In this document: one piece after another, positions 26,301 through 40,062 of the stretch
Position numbering within the stretch: position 1 is the stretch's first letter
Layout: the number at the start of each line of letters is the position of its first letter
NCBI GenBank assembly: GCA_950106755.1
Contig: OX467086.1
Location: 20,292,001-20,356,000, forward strand
Direction of reading: 5' to 3'
Source of the DNA: Climacium dendroides
Taxonomy: Eukaryota; Streptophyta; Bryopsida; Hypnales; Climaciaceae
Length of the DNA: 64,000 bases
Notes under the pieces: generated by a model
Seen by the model: the letters and a program-made list of their open reading frames with translations, nothing else
Databases searched by the model: none
Told to the model about the DNA's origin: nothing
Position numbers and translations under genes: made by a program

Positions 26301-26993
26301 TTCTTTGATGAAAGCTAAAAGCTTCCTAACTAGTGGTTGTAGTTAAATCTAGAATACTAACACTTTTGAATTTAAAACTCATATATAGTTTTTATATTTT
26401 CCATTATCTTAAAGGTGAACCAATATAGTGGTTCATATTTACTTTTGATGAAGATTGCCGCTTGTGAAGTGAATAGAAGTCCTACACAATGCATTAGAAT
26501 TTGAGAAATCATGTTTTGGCATTAAGAAAAAAATTCTACATTCTTTTTTCTTCAGTGTTTAGGTAGAAAAAAAATAGAATGACTAGACCTTACAATTAAA
26601 GACACCAAGAAAAATTTTGAATTAACAATACACCCTCTTTTAATATGGGTGAAAAAATTAGGTAACTAAAAAGTACTCTAAAATCCAAGGAAGACAAATA
26701 ATATTCCCTTGTGTAATCCCTTTTAGACACTATTAGTTTGATAACTATGTCAATAACACTAGATGAGCCTCCCTTTATTTGGCTTTATCCACACTACTTG
26801 AATTGTGCCACACCCAAGTGGTTAGGTTGCATACCCCACCCTTGTGTACTAGAAATAGGAACTTGGGCCTTCTCACAGTATTGCCAATAAACTAGGAAAG
26901 TTCATCTTGGCAAAACAAAGGTTGTTGCTTGAGAGCAAGAATTTCTTGTTTGTCCTACTTGGATAACTTGTTATTTTGCCTTCCTAAGGCTCC
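23341..26993. other. AT-rich block with a possible decayed minus-strand gene
   Basis: The block is mostly low-complexity AT-rich DNA. Between about 24500 and 26030 the minus strand has features of a worn gene. There is a leader-like AGGGTTTGGAGCTCTCTCTC near 26018-25999. A 106-aa frame at 25400-25720 has balanced composition, and a 64-aa Lys-rich frame lies at 24530-24724. The frames cannot be joined and match no family I recognise, so this may be a pseudogene or an old element. Confidence 0.35.
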
Positions 26994-27327
26994 TAAGGTA
27001 GGAGGATCTAAAATGCACATGATCTAAAATCACCCACCTCTTCAAATGTACACCATTTGTACATGTTGCTTTTTTTTTGTAGCCTTCAACAATGTACAAA
27101 AGTGTACATTTTAGGAGATGGACGATTTTAGAGTCCTATGCCATTTCAACTTCAAATTTCATAACTAATTCCACAAAGCTCCAAAAAATATGAAACGACT
27201 TGAATTAGATACCAATTCCACTTGTCTTTCAAGGAAAATTTATTGAAAAATATTTCAAGAAGCTTCACCTCCCCAAAATTCAGTTTCAGCTCTTAAATGG
27301 GCAATTTATGGACCTTACTACCCCTAA
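26994..27327 (+). mobile_element. TTAAGGTAGGAGG MITE, copy 1
   Basis: Non-autonomous element of about 334 bp. The left end reads TAAGGTAGGAGG; the right end is decayed (GACCTTACTACCCCTAA). The internal foldback is preserved: CTTCAAATGTACACCATTTG pairs with the later CAAAAGTGTACATTTTAGGAG region. Its right half, from about 27140, matches copies at 28735 and 48338 nearly base for base (for example AGCTCCAAAAAATATGAAAC). Confidence 0.8.
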
Positions 27328-27980
27328 TATATCAAAAAGATTCTCCATCTGTATTAATCCAGTGAATCCAAGCATTTAGGTTTGGTTACCTTTCGCCCTC
27401 TGGCCTTGTTCTTCAGAACCAAGACATGACAAGCCGTACCATAAGATAAAGTTGCAATTTGTATGGTTTAAAATATGGCAAAAATTAGGGCAATTAATGT
27501 AAAATCCCATGTACTGAAAAAAATAAAGATTTTGGGAATGTAAGGTGGAAACATCCAAAACCGCTAGTTTAAGCAATTCAGCATAGTTGGAGGCACTTTT
27601 AAAAAGAAATAATATTTTGTAGTATTAATGAGTGAAAATCATGAATATTAAAAAAATAGATTTTTTGGATATAGTATATAACTTCTATAAATTTTCAAAG
27701 TGCTGGCTTCCTAGACCACTAAAACAATCCTTTAGGTGCACCTACAACTAAAATCTGCAAAAATCAAATGTCAATGAGTAAAAATTAAATACGTATCTTA
27801 CAACCGTGTCAGCGAGTTAAAATTAAACATTTGTACCACACCTTAATAGATGGTTAGGGATAGATTTAGTCACAGTCTAGAGTACAAGAATGGGGACATG
27901 GATGATTTTAGATGTTTTTACCTTACACCATTATTTTCTTTTCCAAGTGTATTGAACAACACACTATGAGGGGTTTTCGT

Positions 27981-28474
27981 CAAGTAGAGAGGCTGATTTC
28001 ACGCCAAATGAAACAATTTGTCATTGCTAGGTATCAAATCCGCAACCACGCCATTCAATTTGGGTACCTTTCCACCATCATTCGTTAGTTTAAGGTCATC
28101 TCAGACTAGTACACCAAGTAGAGAGTCTGATTTCACGCCAAATAAAACAACTTGTCATTGCTAGGTATCAAACCCTTAGTTTAAGATTTCACGCCAAATA
28201 AAACAACTTGTCATTGCTAGGTATCAAACCTTTAGTTTAAGATTTCACGCCAAATAAAACAACTTGTCATTGCTAGGTATCAAACCCGCAACTACGTCAC
28301 ACCATTCAAATAAAACAACTTGTCATTGCTAGGTATCAAACCCGCAACTACGCCATTCGCCAAATAAAACAACTTGTCATTGCTAGGTATCAAACCCGCA
28401 ACTACGCCATTCACACCATTCAGTTTGGGTACCTTTCCACGTTAGTTTAAGGTCATCTCAGACCACTACACCAT
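27981..28474 (-). repeat. SINE-like sequence with an amplified ~55-bp unit
   Basis: The core TCATTGCTAGGTATCAAA occurs six times (near 28020, 28155, 28211, 28268, 28322 and 28377); the last five form a tandem array of about 55-bp units. Read on the minus strand, the end near 28472 gives TGGTGTAGTGGTCTGAG, similar to a tRNA 5' half and A box. GCGGGTTTGATACC resembles a pol III B box. A diverged copy of the same layout starts near 28115. A tRNA-derived SINE origin is an inference. Confidence 0.6.
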
Positions 28475-28734
28475 TTGAATGTAAGAACTTTTATCAACTT
28501 TACACAATGAACTTATAAATGTTCAAATGTTCATATTTTGAATATGAATTTAGTATTTACTAAATTCTTAGTGTATTGAAGCATTTGAATATGTATAATG
28601 TTCTAAAGATGGTTTAAAAATTATCATCTTTAAAACAAAACATTGTTTGCATCATAAAGTATTCTTATTAGGTACAGTTCTTTTTCATTTACATGTATAT
28701 ATTTAGATTGTATTCAAGTTTTAATTAGATATGT

Positions 28735-29065
28735 ACAATAGGAGGTCCATGAAGTATTTAGGCTCTGTAGTTGCCCATCTCTTGAAATGTACACTATTTG
28801 TACATGTTTCTTTTTCATTGTACCAGCAACTATAGAAATAGTTTACATTTCAAGAGGTGGGCGATTTTAAAGACCATTGCCATTTCAACTTCAAAAATTC
28901 ATAACTAATTCCACACAGCTCCAAAAAATATGAAACAACTCTTGGGTTAGATGCCAACTCCATTTGTGTTTCAAGAAAAATGTACTGAAAAATATTTCAA
29001 GAAGTTGTACCTCCCAAAATTCAGTTTCATCTCTTCAATGGGTGCTTTATGGACTTCCTACCTTA
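28735..29065 (+). mobile_element. TTAAGGTAGGAGG MITE, copy 2
   Basis: About 331 bp, left end AATAGGAGGTCC and right end GGACTTCCTACCTTAG, matching the 48338-48672 copy. The foldback arms are well kept: CTTGAAATGTACACTATTTG pairs with the segment before CAAGAGGTGGGCGATTTTA. It lies at the end of the AT-rich block. Confidence 0.82.
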
Positions 29066-29069
29066 GAAG

Positions 29070-32000
29070 GAAAAATGACAACATGATCATTGAATGCTAA
29101 GATGTCATTAAAGACTGAAAGTTCTATAGGATAAAGAAGTTTAGCATACCACCTCAGCGAAAATGAAAAGAACAAATATAAGTCGCACAAAAACTAGCAA
29201 GCATCTCATTACAGAATGCATTGCCTAACACAGTAAGTTGCGGCAACGCACTTCGCAAAGACACATTGTGACATTCATCTGCACCAAGCTCTAAAATAGG
29301 ACTACTTTAGATTCAAGTTTCAGTCTGCACTCCTTAAAAGTGCCATGGTCATGAAATTCCTCCAATTTAACGAAAATTGACATGCTATACAGGTATTGAA
29401 AAAAAGTAAATTGATGTTCACGATGGCCAATCCAACAATGACTACTGTACAGTACATGTACAGTAGACTGACCATTACAACGCAACTAAGGTACTCTCTC
29501 AGGCCTGTGCATTCCTACTGCTTTCAGGAGGCATTGCTGAGGGCGAGAAGGGGAGGCAAATGAATTAACCCATACTCATTGCAAACCTTGATGTTACGTG
29601 AACTTGAAGGTTGGAACAGATGGAATATCAAATCACAAGTGGACTACTGCACTTGAAAAGATTTTCTGAATGAGGCTTGAACCAAATCTGTAAGTATTGA
29701 ACAATCGAGGACGTTTGCGAGGGTGGGGCTCTCGCAGGTGGGCGAGCAAACTGGGGCTGCATTCACAATGAGAAGGGGCGAAGATGAACTTACAAGAGTC
29801 AAACCATCAAAGATGGAAAACTTGGAACATTGAAATTAATTTGTAACACGAATTCACCAGTGGAAGACAGTGAAAAGATTTACTGAACGAGCGCTATGTC
29901 GAACAAAGCCAGAAGCCATGAACCGAAGATGTTCACAATGGCACATCCCAGCGATTGTACATAAAGAATGACCACGATCGTTTACATATCTAGTGACCTG
30001 CACATGCATACCGCTGACCCATGCTCTGCTTTTACAAGGCTGAGGACGAGCAGGGGGGCGAGCGAACAGGTGCATTCACAATGTAAAGGGGAGCAGACTT
30101 ACAAGGGTTAACGAAATGCTATGCCAACCTCAAAGAAAGAATCTGTAACACCTATTCACAAGTGGAAGCCAGTGAAAATATTTACTGCATGAGCGTTAAG
30201 TTGAACAAAAGCCAGAAGTATTGAACAAAAAAAAGCTCACGATGGCACATCCAACAAGGATTGTAAATGGAGACTGACCATGGTTGCATGATCATTTACA
30301 TATCTAGTGACCTGCACATGGACATTGCTGGCTTTGGGGAAATTTGTAAGGGTGAGGACGAGCAGGTGGGCGAGCGAATGGCCGCCGAGCATAATGTCGA
30401 CTTGCCAAGCGAGGAGGCGGACGTGGGCGGGAATTCCACACGAGAGGAGGAGGAAATGGCTTTCGCGGTGGAATTTCAACCGTCATCGACACTATCTTGT
30501 GAAGTCTCCTGGACAGCAGAGGAGAGTACGTCGCGTTCTCCTTGGCTTTGGGCACTGTCTGCAGCTTCTTCTCTGGCGAAATCGCTTGTAGCCCCTTGTT
30601 GCCCTTGCTGCCTCTTGCTGCCCCTTGCTGCCCCTTACTTCTCTTCGCCATCCACGCTTGCTGCACGAGGGAAGCCATTTTTGGCGTGCTGGACTGAGAA
30701 GCCAAACTGACTCCCATATTTACGACTTCCTGCAAAATTGAAATCCAATTTCTAGAGATGAGAATGGACTGAACTCCTGGTCTGTGTGAGAATTTTGTAA
30801 CTGAGTCTACAATTATGATCGCATGTAATCAACAATGTGTCTTGAGAGATGGATCTGCAAATTTTAAGAAAAATATTTACGCACCGGGACTACTAATATG
30901 CAAGTCTGGTTGCACGTCTCCCACTTCTAGTAACAGGAAGATTCACACTCTCGGCACTTGCAGTCGTCACCTACTTGGTATTTTTGCAGTGCCCTCTCTA
31001 TTCCAACGAAACCCTGATCAAAGACAACAGTAATCCAAAAGTGATATATACTAAGTTTAGTGCAGTAGAGAACATACGATTTCAATACATTTGGAATCAA
31101 CTACATCTGTCTTTATAATTTAACCTAACCAATGCATTTGCACGTAATAATAGCAATACGTTTACGGTCAGTACCCAAACGCCGCTGATCTAAAATTTGA
31201 AAAAAAAAACCCTGCGTAATGCAGAGCAGCGTGAACCCAGAATTAAAGTGCTGGCCTCATGCATCCGAATCGGCAACGGAAAACGAAGCGACGACATAAA
31301 TCCATGTCACTCAACTCAACAGCGTAACGGCACAGTCAAATGGGTTCAGATGCGATCGGCACGTACTCGCCTCGTAAGTCACTTGGACATCCGTCGAGTA
31401 ATTAAGAAATTGTTCTTGCGCGTTCGAGATCGATCACCCCCACGACGATGCAGATCGAAGCACGTCCAATTGAATTGGAGCTATCCTCTGGAACCAACCA
31501 GGCACTCGATCAATCCATGACCGGTACCGATGAGCAAGGGTTAATAAACTCTTCAATTCAAGAAGTCAAAATTTGAAATAGAAACCTAACTAATCATAAT
31601 ATATCAATGCACCATGAATCAAAAATCAATTCGCCCCCTCGCATCCAAGGATCTCCGAAATGACAACAACGAATTAAATTAACAGAGAATATTTCTTCGG
31701 TTCTCACGCACGCACCTTGGATGCAACGAACGTAACGTCGACTCAATTCGGAACTCAAATGAACGTCGAGAACAAATGCAGATGCGCGCATCAAGCCACA
31801 AATTAATTGCCCAAGCTCGCTACTAATGGCGACTGTGATCTGAAAAGCGAGAGAATTCGAGCTTCAATTCAATTGACAATGTGTACGTTTCAATTGGCAT
31901 TGATTGAATGAGGGTTTAATTTAATTTCTCGCTTTGGTGTTTGCGTGTAGCCCGGCTACCAAAACTACTCTTGCTCTGACCTGCTGCAAGGCCGAATTTC

Positions 32001-32180
32001 TGAGGAGATCACATTGCATAGACTCGGTCGATTGCACGAACTCGTGGACTGATGATCGCCGTTGTTGGCCGCCTCGGAGATCACAGCTACTGCATTTGGT
32101 TTGGATGTATGAGAAGTTTTTATGGCCAATAGCCCTGGAACCTCTTTATTCATCGTTCGAATTTTGGACTTCTTAACCTT
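29070..32180. other. Gene-island-like region without a secure gene
   Basis: Composition resembles gene islands. The best candidate is the minus-strand frame 30735-30304, preceded by an acceptor-like TTTTGCAG/GA at about 30731-30740. It encodes a basic product with Lys/Gly/Gln-rich and Pro/Arg-rich parts and no recognised domain. Its 3' part overlaps the ~305-bp repeats described separately. Stretch 31190-32150 is CpG-richer and could be a promoter, but no start exon was identified. Confidence 0.4.
29600..30480. repeat. Three degenerate tandem copies of a ~305-bp segment
   Basis: Matching landmarks recur about 305-313 bp apart. TGTAACAC...TTCACNAGTGGAAG occurs near 29843 and 30148, and TTACATATCTAGTGACCTGCACATG near 29983 and 30296. 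CATTCACAATG followed by a purine-rich run occurs near 29761 and 30065. A weaker earlier copy starts near 29620. Each contains a GGGCGAGC motif that on the minus strand encodes ARPPARP-like peptides. Confidence 0.7.
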
Positions 32181-32182
32181 GG

Positions 32183-32425
32183 ACGTTGAGGCCCAAATTA
32201 AAGTGGTTTATGGATGACTTTCAAGATTATTGCAGAGATGAAAAATGTCCCCTATTGATTCATAAATCATATTATTTTTGGCAAAGTACCTTAATGTTAG
32301 GGTTAACTTAGGAAGGACATTGAGGCCTAAAAGTGGTTCATGAATGACTTTCCAGATTACGATAGACATGAAGAATGCTTCAATTGGTCCATAAATCAAA
32401 TGATTTTTGCCAAAGTACTTTGGTA
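32183..32425 (+). repeat. Two tandem copies of a ~132-bp AT-rich repeat
   Basis: The copies start GGACGTTGAGGCC near 32183 and GGACATTGAGGCC near 32317. Both continue with GTGGTTNATGNATGACTTTC and end in GGCAAAGTAC or GCCAAAGTAC. A related segment (GGACATTGAGGCC, ATGGATGACTT) occurs at 63583-63620, next to a TTAACCCCTAAA-type element. Confidence 0.75.
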
Positions 32426-32541
32426 ATAAGTCTCATTCTTTCAAGGTTAAAAGGTATATATAGGAAACCCAAATTTAGATACAACATGGTGTATATTGAG
32501 TTATTGATTGTATCTTTGATATAGACACAAATAGTGGCATT

Positions 32542-32716
32542 ATGGGAAATTTCATTAAAATAGCGAATATTCTGCGACTCTGACATCCCACAGTTCAGAC
32601 CGGGCAATTTGAAATCTAGTACACTAATAGATTGCAGACCGCCCGGTTTGAACTATAGGAATAGCACACTGTGGAAATGGAACATGGAATATCGCCATTC
32701 TAATGAAATTTCCCAT
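32542..32716. mobile_element. Nested-inverted-repeat foldback element, copy 1
   Basis: Outer arms 32542-32572 and 32687-32716 pair (left starts ATGGGAAATTTCATTA, right ends TAATGAAATTTCCCAT). Inside them, AGTTCAGACCGGGC at 32592 pairs with GCCCGGTTTGAACT ending at 32654, and pairing continues toward a short loop near 32620. The whole 175 bp can fold as one long interrupted hairpin. No coding capacity. A related element is at 33391. Confidence 0.75.
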
Positions 32717-33390
32717 CATTGTATTTTTCATTTCCTATTAGACATTTAGGAATCCAATGCAATCCTATTCAAAATTTAATGGCCTTAGTTAGACTAGACA
32801 AGAGGCTTATATATGTGATATGATATAAAATTATTCAATACTATCTAAAATTTACTCACCTTCCTAGGCTTGCCTATGAACTTGCTTGTAAAGGAAGAAT
32901 ACACTATAGAACGCACATTTTCTAGTATAGGACAACTATAGTACAAGCGGCCTTGGTCACCATTGATGAAAGAATGGCCAAATGAGTGTCTTCTTGCCCC
33001 TCCTTTCTGTCCAACAAACAAAGGACATTAAAGATTCTATCATTCATCTCTCCCAACAAGGATCACTTAGAGATTCTATCAACACCATTGCCAAGGTCAC
33101 CGTTGCTACAAACTACTCAAAGTGCTAGTTTCTTAATCATATTGTTGAAGTGAAGAGTGCATTGAAAAGACTGTAATTTAATGAAGTGTACCAAACATCA
33201 AGTAAACGTTAAATTGGTGGTATTTCATGCATCTTTTCTTTGCTTGTTGTGCTTGTAGATAGATATGTAAAGTAATATATAAATATTTTGCATTTTTCCA
33301 CAACATTGAGCACCACTAAGCTAGAATTGCCTTATCTCCTCTGGATTCCCTAATCTATTTCATTTCTTCTTTGCTTGAAACAGATATTTT

Positions 33391-33548
33391 GTTAAAATGA
33401 CGGTATTTCACAAACTTGGCACTTTTAGGTTCAGACTGAGCGATCTGAAATGTACACCCCTCCTACATTTCAGACCGTGCAGTCTGAAGTGTATACTGGT
33501 CCTAGAAATTGAATGAAAAAATGGCGTATGAATACCGCCATTTTAGCC
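33391..33548. mobile_element. Nested-inverted-repeat foldback element, copy 2
   Basis: Outer arms GTTAAAATGACGGTATTTCA (33391-33410) and TGAATACCGCCATTTTAGCC (33529-33548) pair. The inner arms 33430-33454 and 33464-33488 are 25 bp with 22 matches around a 9-base loop CACCCCTCC. The inner arms share a TTCAGAC motif with copy 1, and the outer arms share TTAAAAT...CG(N)TATT, so the two elements appear related. Confidence 0.78.
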
Positions 33549-33619
33549 AAAGGTTTCTTTTGAGCTAGAATTTCTTTTACGCCTATTTCACTAAATTGAC
33601 ATGACGCTGTGTACGTGCT

Positions 33620-33680
33620 TGATCGGTGCACGTGCAGATCCTGTGAGTTTTGATCGGTGCATGTGCAGATCCTGCAAGTC
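33620..33680 (+). repeat. Two copies of a 31-bp repeat
   Basis: TGATCGGTGCACGTGCAGATC at about 33620 is followed 31 bases later by the same sequence with one CG to TG change (GCATGTGCAGATC). It is a short direct duplication in the peroxidase 3' flank. Confidence 0.8.
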
Positions 33681-34032
33681 ACGGCTAAGAAAAATATGAT
33701 TGCACTGTTCTTGAAAACGAATTTAACCACAAAAGATATAAAACCTTAAATTGGCCAAAATAAACAAAAGAATTATTAACAAAGAATCAGAGCACAAGTA
33801 ATCTATAGCAGTCAATTTACTACTCTGATATGCTCAAAAGAATGACTGATCTAATCAGAAGAGCTCGCTTGAAACAATACTCAAGCAATATGAATAGAAA
33901 TCTACATCTACTCTATAAAAAATAAGTAACCGACGATTCAACAGGATCGACTAAAAGTCCAAACCAAACATTAATTCAAGCTAATTAAAAACCACATTCT
34001 GTGCAAAATTGTTCAGCTACGAAACGACCAAA

Positions 34033-36300
<2,268 letters not shown>

Positions 36301-39300
36301 CCCCTATTTTTGTGCTGTGTTTAGAGTATGTTCACTTTAGACCTCCTCCAACACATTTGGGGGTTATGACTATAAATATGAATTCAAAGTTTGCAAATTT
36401 TATCATTTGTGAAAAATAAATAAAAATTCAACATTTTTTCCTAAAGTAGAATTCTTGCATTTTCACTCTAGAGGTCCCACTTTGTAGGATGGGTTTAGCA
36501 TCATGCATGTTTTTTTAGGAGCCCTCATGATTCTTGTCCCTCATCCTTGCTTACCAAATGTGACCTATAATTATCCACTAATCAATCACTAAGTGCAATA
36601 TAGAATAAGGCAACTTACTAAACTTTGGATGAACAGTAATTTCAAGAGACATTGCTTGCCAAACTAGGATTGAGTACCATGAGAATATTTTGAAGGGGCC
36701 AGGGCACTTGACCACTTGTCAACAATTTGGCATATGTCATACCTTTGGAGGGGGCTAGTGCTTTGAGGTAACAACACTAAAAATGACACTTTTTCTAATT
36801 TGATAGGTCAAGAAAGCACAAAAATTAGGTGGAAGTATTAGGGGAACTCATGATAAATGCAACTCAAGTGTTTTCATAATTTTCTTGATACTCTAGTGAT
36901 TTTTTGAAAGTTTCAATTCTGTAAGTGAAAACACACTCAGTAGCATATGGTAACACTTTAAATGATCATATACCATTGAAGCACAAAATCAATGTCTCAA
37001 TTTTCATTTCTATTCTCAAAAAACTCCTCACCTCTTACTAGTTGCTTTTTAAAAGTTGTAGTGGTTCTTGAGTTGTGGAAGTGTTTATCCAAATCCAATT
37101 TGTAGGTGTCAAAGAATGAAGGGTGTTGCAATTAGATATTTCTTCTTTAGAAGAGTCTCTACATTGAGAGAAAACTGACCAAAGTAGTTTTATAATATTT
37201 TCAAAGTTGACACTATAACTTGATAGTTGTCTATTCATGCCACTAAAGTCCCTTAAATTATCACCCTTAAAGGAGGAATGCTTCAACCCCCATTGATTAC
37301 TTCAAAAAACTCTTCAACTCCCATTGATTAGTCTTGAGAACTTGTAGAGTTTTTAGATGAATTCCCATAGCCATTTGAGGTCCTAATATATGTGGCTCAA
37401 AAGAAACATTGGCTTTTTTGGATGAATATGCCTTCTCACATATTATATGATCCCTTGCAATTGGACCCAATTCTAATGTAAGGTAGGAAGTGCTCAAACC
37501 AAGTTTAGACTCTAAAAGAGTTATCTAATACAAAAGCACATATTATATTCTTCAATTTATCAATTGCATTCTTTGATGTACCAACTAGAAAACATGCAAA
37601 GGTAGAGACACTTTTAGAGATATTACAGGTCCAACTTGAGAATTCATATTAACCATCTCCTTAAGAATTTCTAAAATATGAATCAACTTGTAGTAGATGT
37701 GATTTCCTTTTTCTTTCAAAAAAATGTTACCTATAAATACTTCAAGGAATTTCATATTGTCAAAAATCAAAATCAAAATCAACTCTTAACATAGAAACAA
37801 CCCTAGTTGAGGGGCTTGGTTTCACAAAATCTATGTGAAAACTTTTCTAATATAAGTACTCAATTACATGTGAGCTTCTTGAAATCATTCTCTTTGTTTT
37901 TACAAGATGCTTCCATCAATTTGAAGAAGCTACCTTTACAATACTATGAGTGGACCTATTTACTTGTTTTTATCAAAGATAATCATTCTCCAATTATAGC
38001 CAACACCACCTCTTTCTTGTCCCTCTACTACTCACCACTTCAAATACTTAAATTATTCATTTTTCATCCAAAAATAAACTATGGTCAATGTTCTATAGGA
38101 TTGTTTGTAGATATTATCTTACATTCATTGAAGGAATTTTGAGTAAATTGTTCAATTTTTGCAGATTTCAATACTTTAAAAATTTATAGATATTTTAAGA
38201 TATTTTAGAAATCTTAATATTTCTCGAATAAAACTACAATTCTTTTATTTTTTTCACCTAAACTTACTTATATTGTCCAATTCATGGTACCTTTGCCAAT
38301 TGGTGAAGAATAGTTGAAATTTAAAAAATCAACCAAATGTTTAGGATTCAAGAATTATCTAATATAAAATTTACCAATGTGTTGTGAAGTGTGTCCTTGA
38401 TGTTATAAATAATAATAATAATAATATTATTATATGTTATTTTTTAACTTAAGAAATTAGGTATTCTCATGTGCGAGCTCATGTGTTGATTCCACCTCAA
38501 AGTATGTGGAATTGCTTAAAGTGTCTATTATGTAGGTACTTTTATTTTAGTATGTATTAGTAGTGTACATTTTTAAACTTTCAAATTCACTCTTCTAATA
38601 CAAAATGGCACAAATAAGGTCTCTTAATTACTTTATCTACAAATTCTATCAAAATATCCTAAAATATCCTATATTGTTATATTAGATGGAACCAAAAGGT
38701 CTAATATGGGAGCCCTTTGGAAATAAAACAATAAATCAAGCAAGGGTTTGATTAATAAGTGTGTATGAGCACTTTTGGTTTAAGATAATTGCACTTAAGG
38801 GCAATTTATTTCTAAATGTGATTCCTATACATTCTTGCCTAAAATGAACAACGAGAGGCTAGGTTTGATTTCAAGTGCATCGATTTTTACCACTTTGAAA
38901 ATTTATTGTTTATTTATATAGTGTCCAATAAAGTTTACTATCTAGCACAAAATGAAATACCCTCTTTATTTCATTCACAAAGTTTAGTATCCTTCTTTGA
39001 CAATGCATAAATAAAAAAGAAAGGCAAGAAATTAGTTTGAATCATATACATATTGGCCCTTGCAAATTTAGCAACAAGACTGGGAATTAATTTTCATTTA
39101 ACATGAGGACTTCAATTGAAGTCTTAGCTTGTAGAATAAAAAATTTCATTCTCGATCCAAATGAAATGATTCCATAAATAACTTTGCCTTCATCTTCTCA
39201 CCAATATTGGTGTAGAACTTTAGAACTTGCTTTTCTTAGCCATACCAACATGAATAGTGTCACACCCAATAAAATGGAAACTATGGAGTATATGGAAGAA

Positions 39301-39813
39301 AAGTAGTGACAAAATATTTTTATAGTATGCACAATAGATTTTTTAGAAAATGGCAAGCTGAAGTAAGTCCTATATTGAAACCCTTTTTTTCACTCTCGAA
39401 ATGACCAAATAAATCTCTAAGGCAATTAATAATATTAACCACACTCAAAATGAAGGAATTCTACCCTCAATTGTTAGACAATGCAAACAATTTTACATGC
39501 TAAGAACATTAAGTTATCAACCAAGTTACATGAACAAAGAATTCATATTTACAAATATAGAATCAATTATTTTAATATATATATTTTTATAGTAGCTCCT
39601 ATTTTATTACAAAAATGTATCTTTAAATTTGAGCTTTATATTCTATGGATTGGATACGCACTAGTACCCTAAAATCTCCAAATTGCATGTATAATACATT
39701 TTTAGAAAATCAATATTTCCTACCATTTGAATCAATCATAGAAAATTTAATCAATTTTTTAAAATAGTTATATCCTCTGCAACAACATTGGATCATTATG
39801 CCTACAATTACAC
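36301..39813. other. AT-rich block of decayed repeats
   Basis: No gene is supported. Open frames on both strands (for example minus 37585-37782 and 37297-37497, plus 37807-38142) look protein-like in places but are broken by stops and match nothing I recognise; they may be remnants of a transposon. Sequence 36340-36520 is related to 52610-52760 (both contain ATATGAATTCAAA then TATCAT). Sequence 38455-38600 is related to 60760-60840 (both contain TGTTGATTCCAC or TATTGATTCCAC). These are dispersed repeats. Confidence 0.45.
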
Positions 39814-40062
39814 TTAACCCCTGAGCGCCCGGACCATACTTGCTAAAATCTAGACCCTTCTCATTTCATTCCAATCAAACTATCATGTAAAATGAGATCC
39901 ACATAAATTGACCGTGTTGATTGATAGTAGAGATAGGGCCGGAGCTATAGGGAAAGGGGCACATCCTTTGACCGTCTCATTAAAAAGATTATAATGGTCA
40001 AACAAGGAGATCTTTGAGTTTTGAGAGGCCATATTTGAGGCATTGGGGCGCTCAAGGGTTAA
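39814..40062. mobile_element. 249-bp element with TTAACCCCTGAGCGCCC ends
   Basis: The left end TTAACCCCTGAGCGCCC (39814-39830) and right end GGGCGCTCAAGGGTTAA (40046-40062) are inverted with 16 of 17 bases matching. The interior is short and non-coding. It keeps CpG-rich ends, unlike the longer TTAACCCCTAAA elements, so it may be a younger relative. No clear target duplication was found. Confidence 0.65.

Noticed and set aside
28130..28410. Regularly repeated units resembling a CRISPR array
   Set aside because: The units are contiguous tandem repeats with no unique spacers, in a plant nuclear context beside MITEs; a SINE-like minisatellite explains them better.
29435..29468. Small palindrome around CTGTACATGTACAG
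   Set aside because: The 9-base arms made of GTAC-rich simple sequence are expected by chance in this composition.
37038..38142. Candidate retrotransposon polyprotein remnants
   Set aside because: Translations on both strands lack the recognisable protease, reverse transcriptase or integrase motifs needed to name a class.
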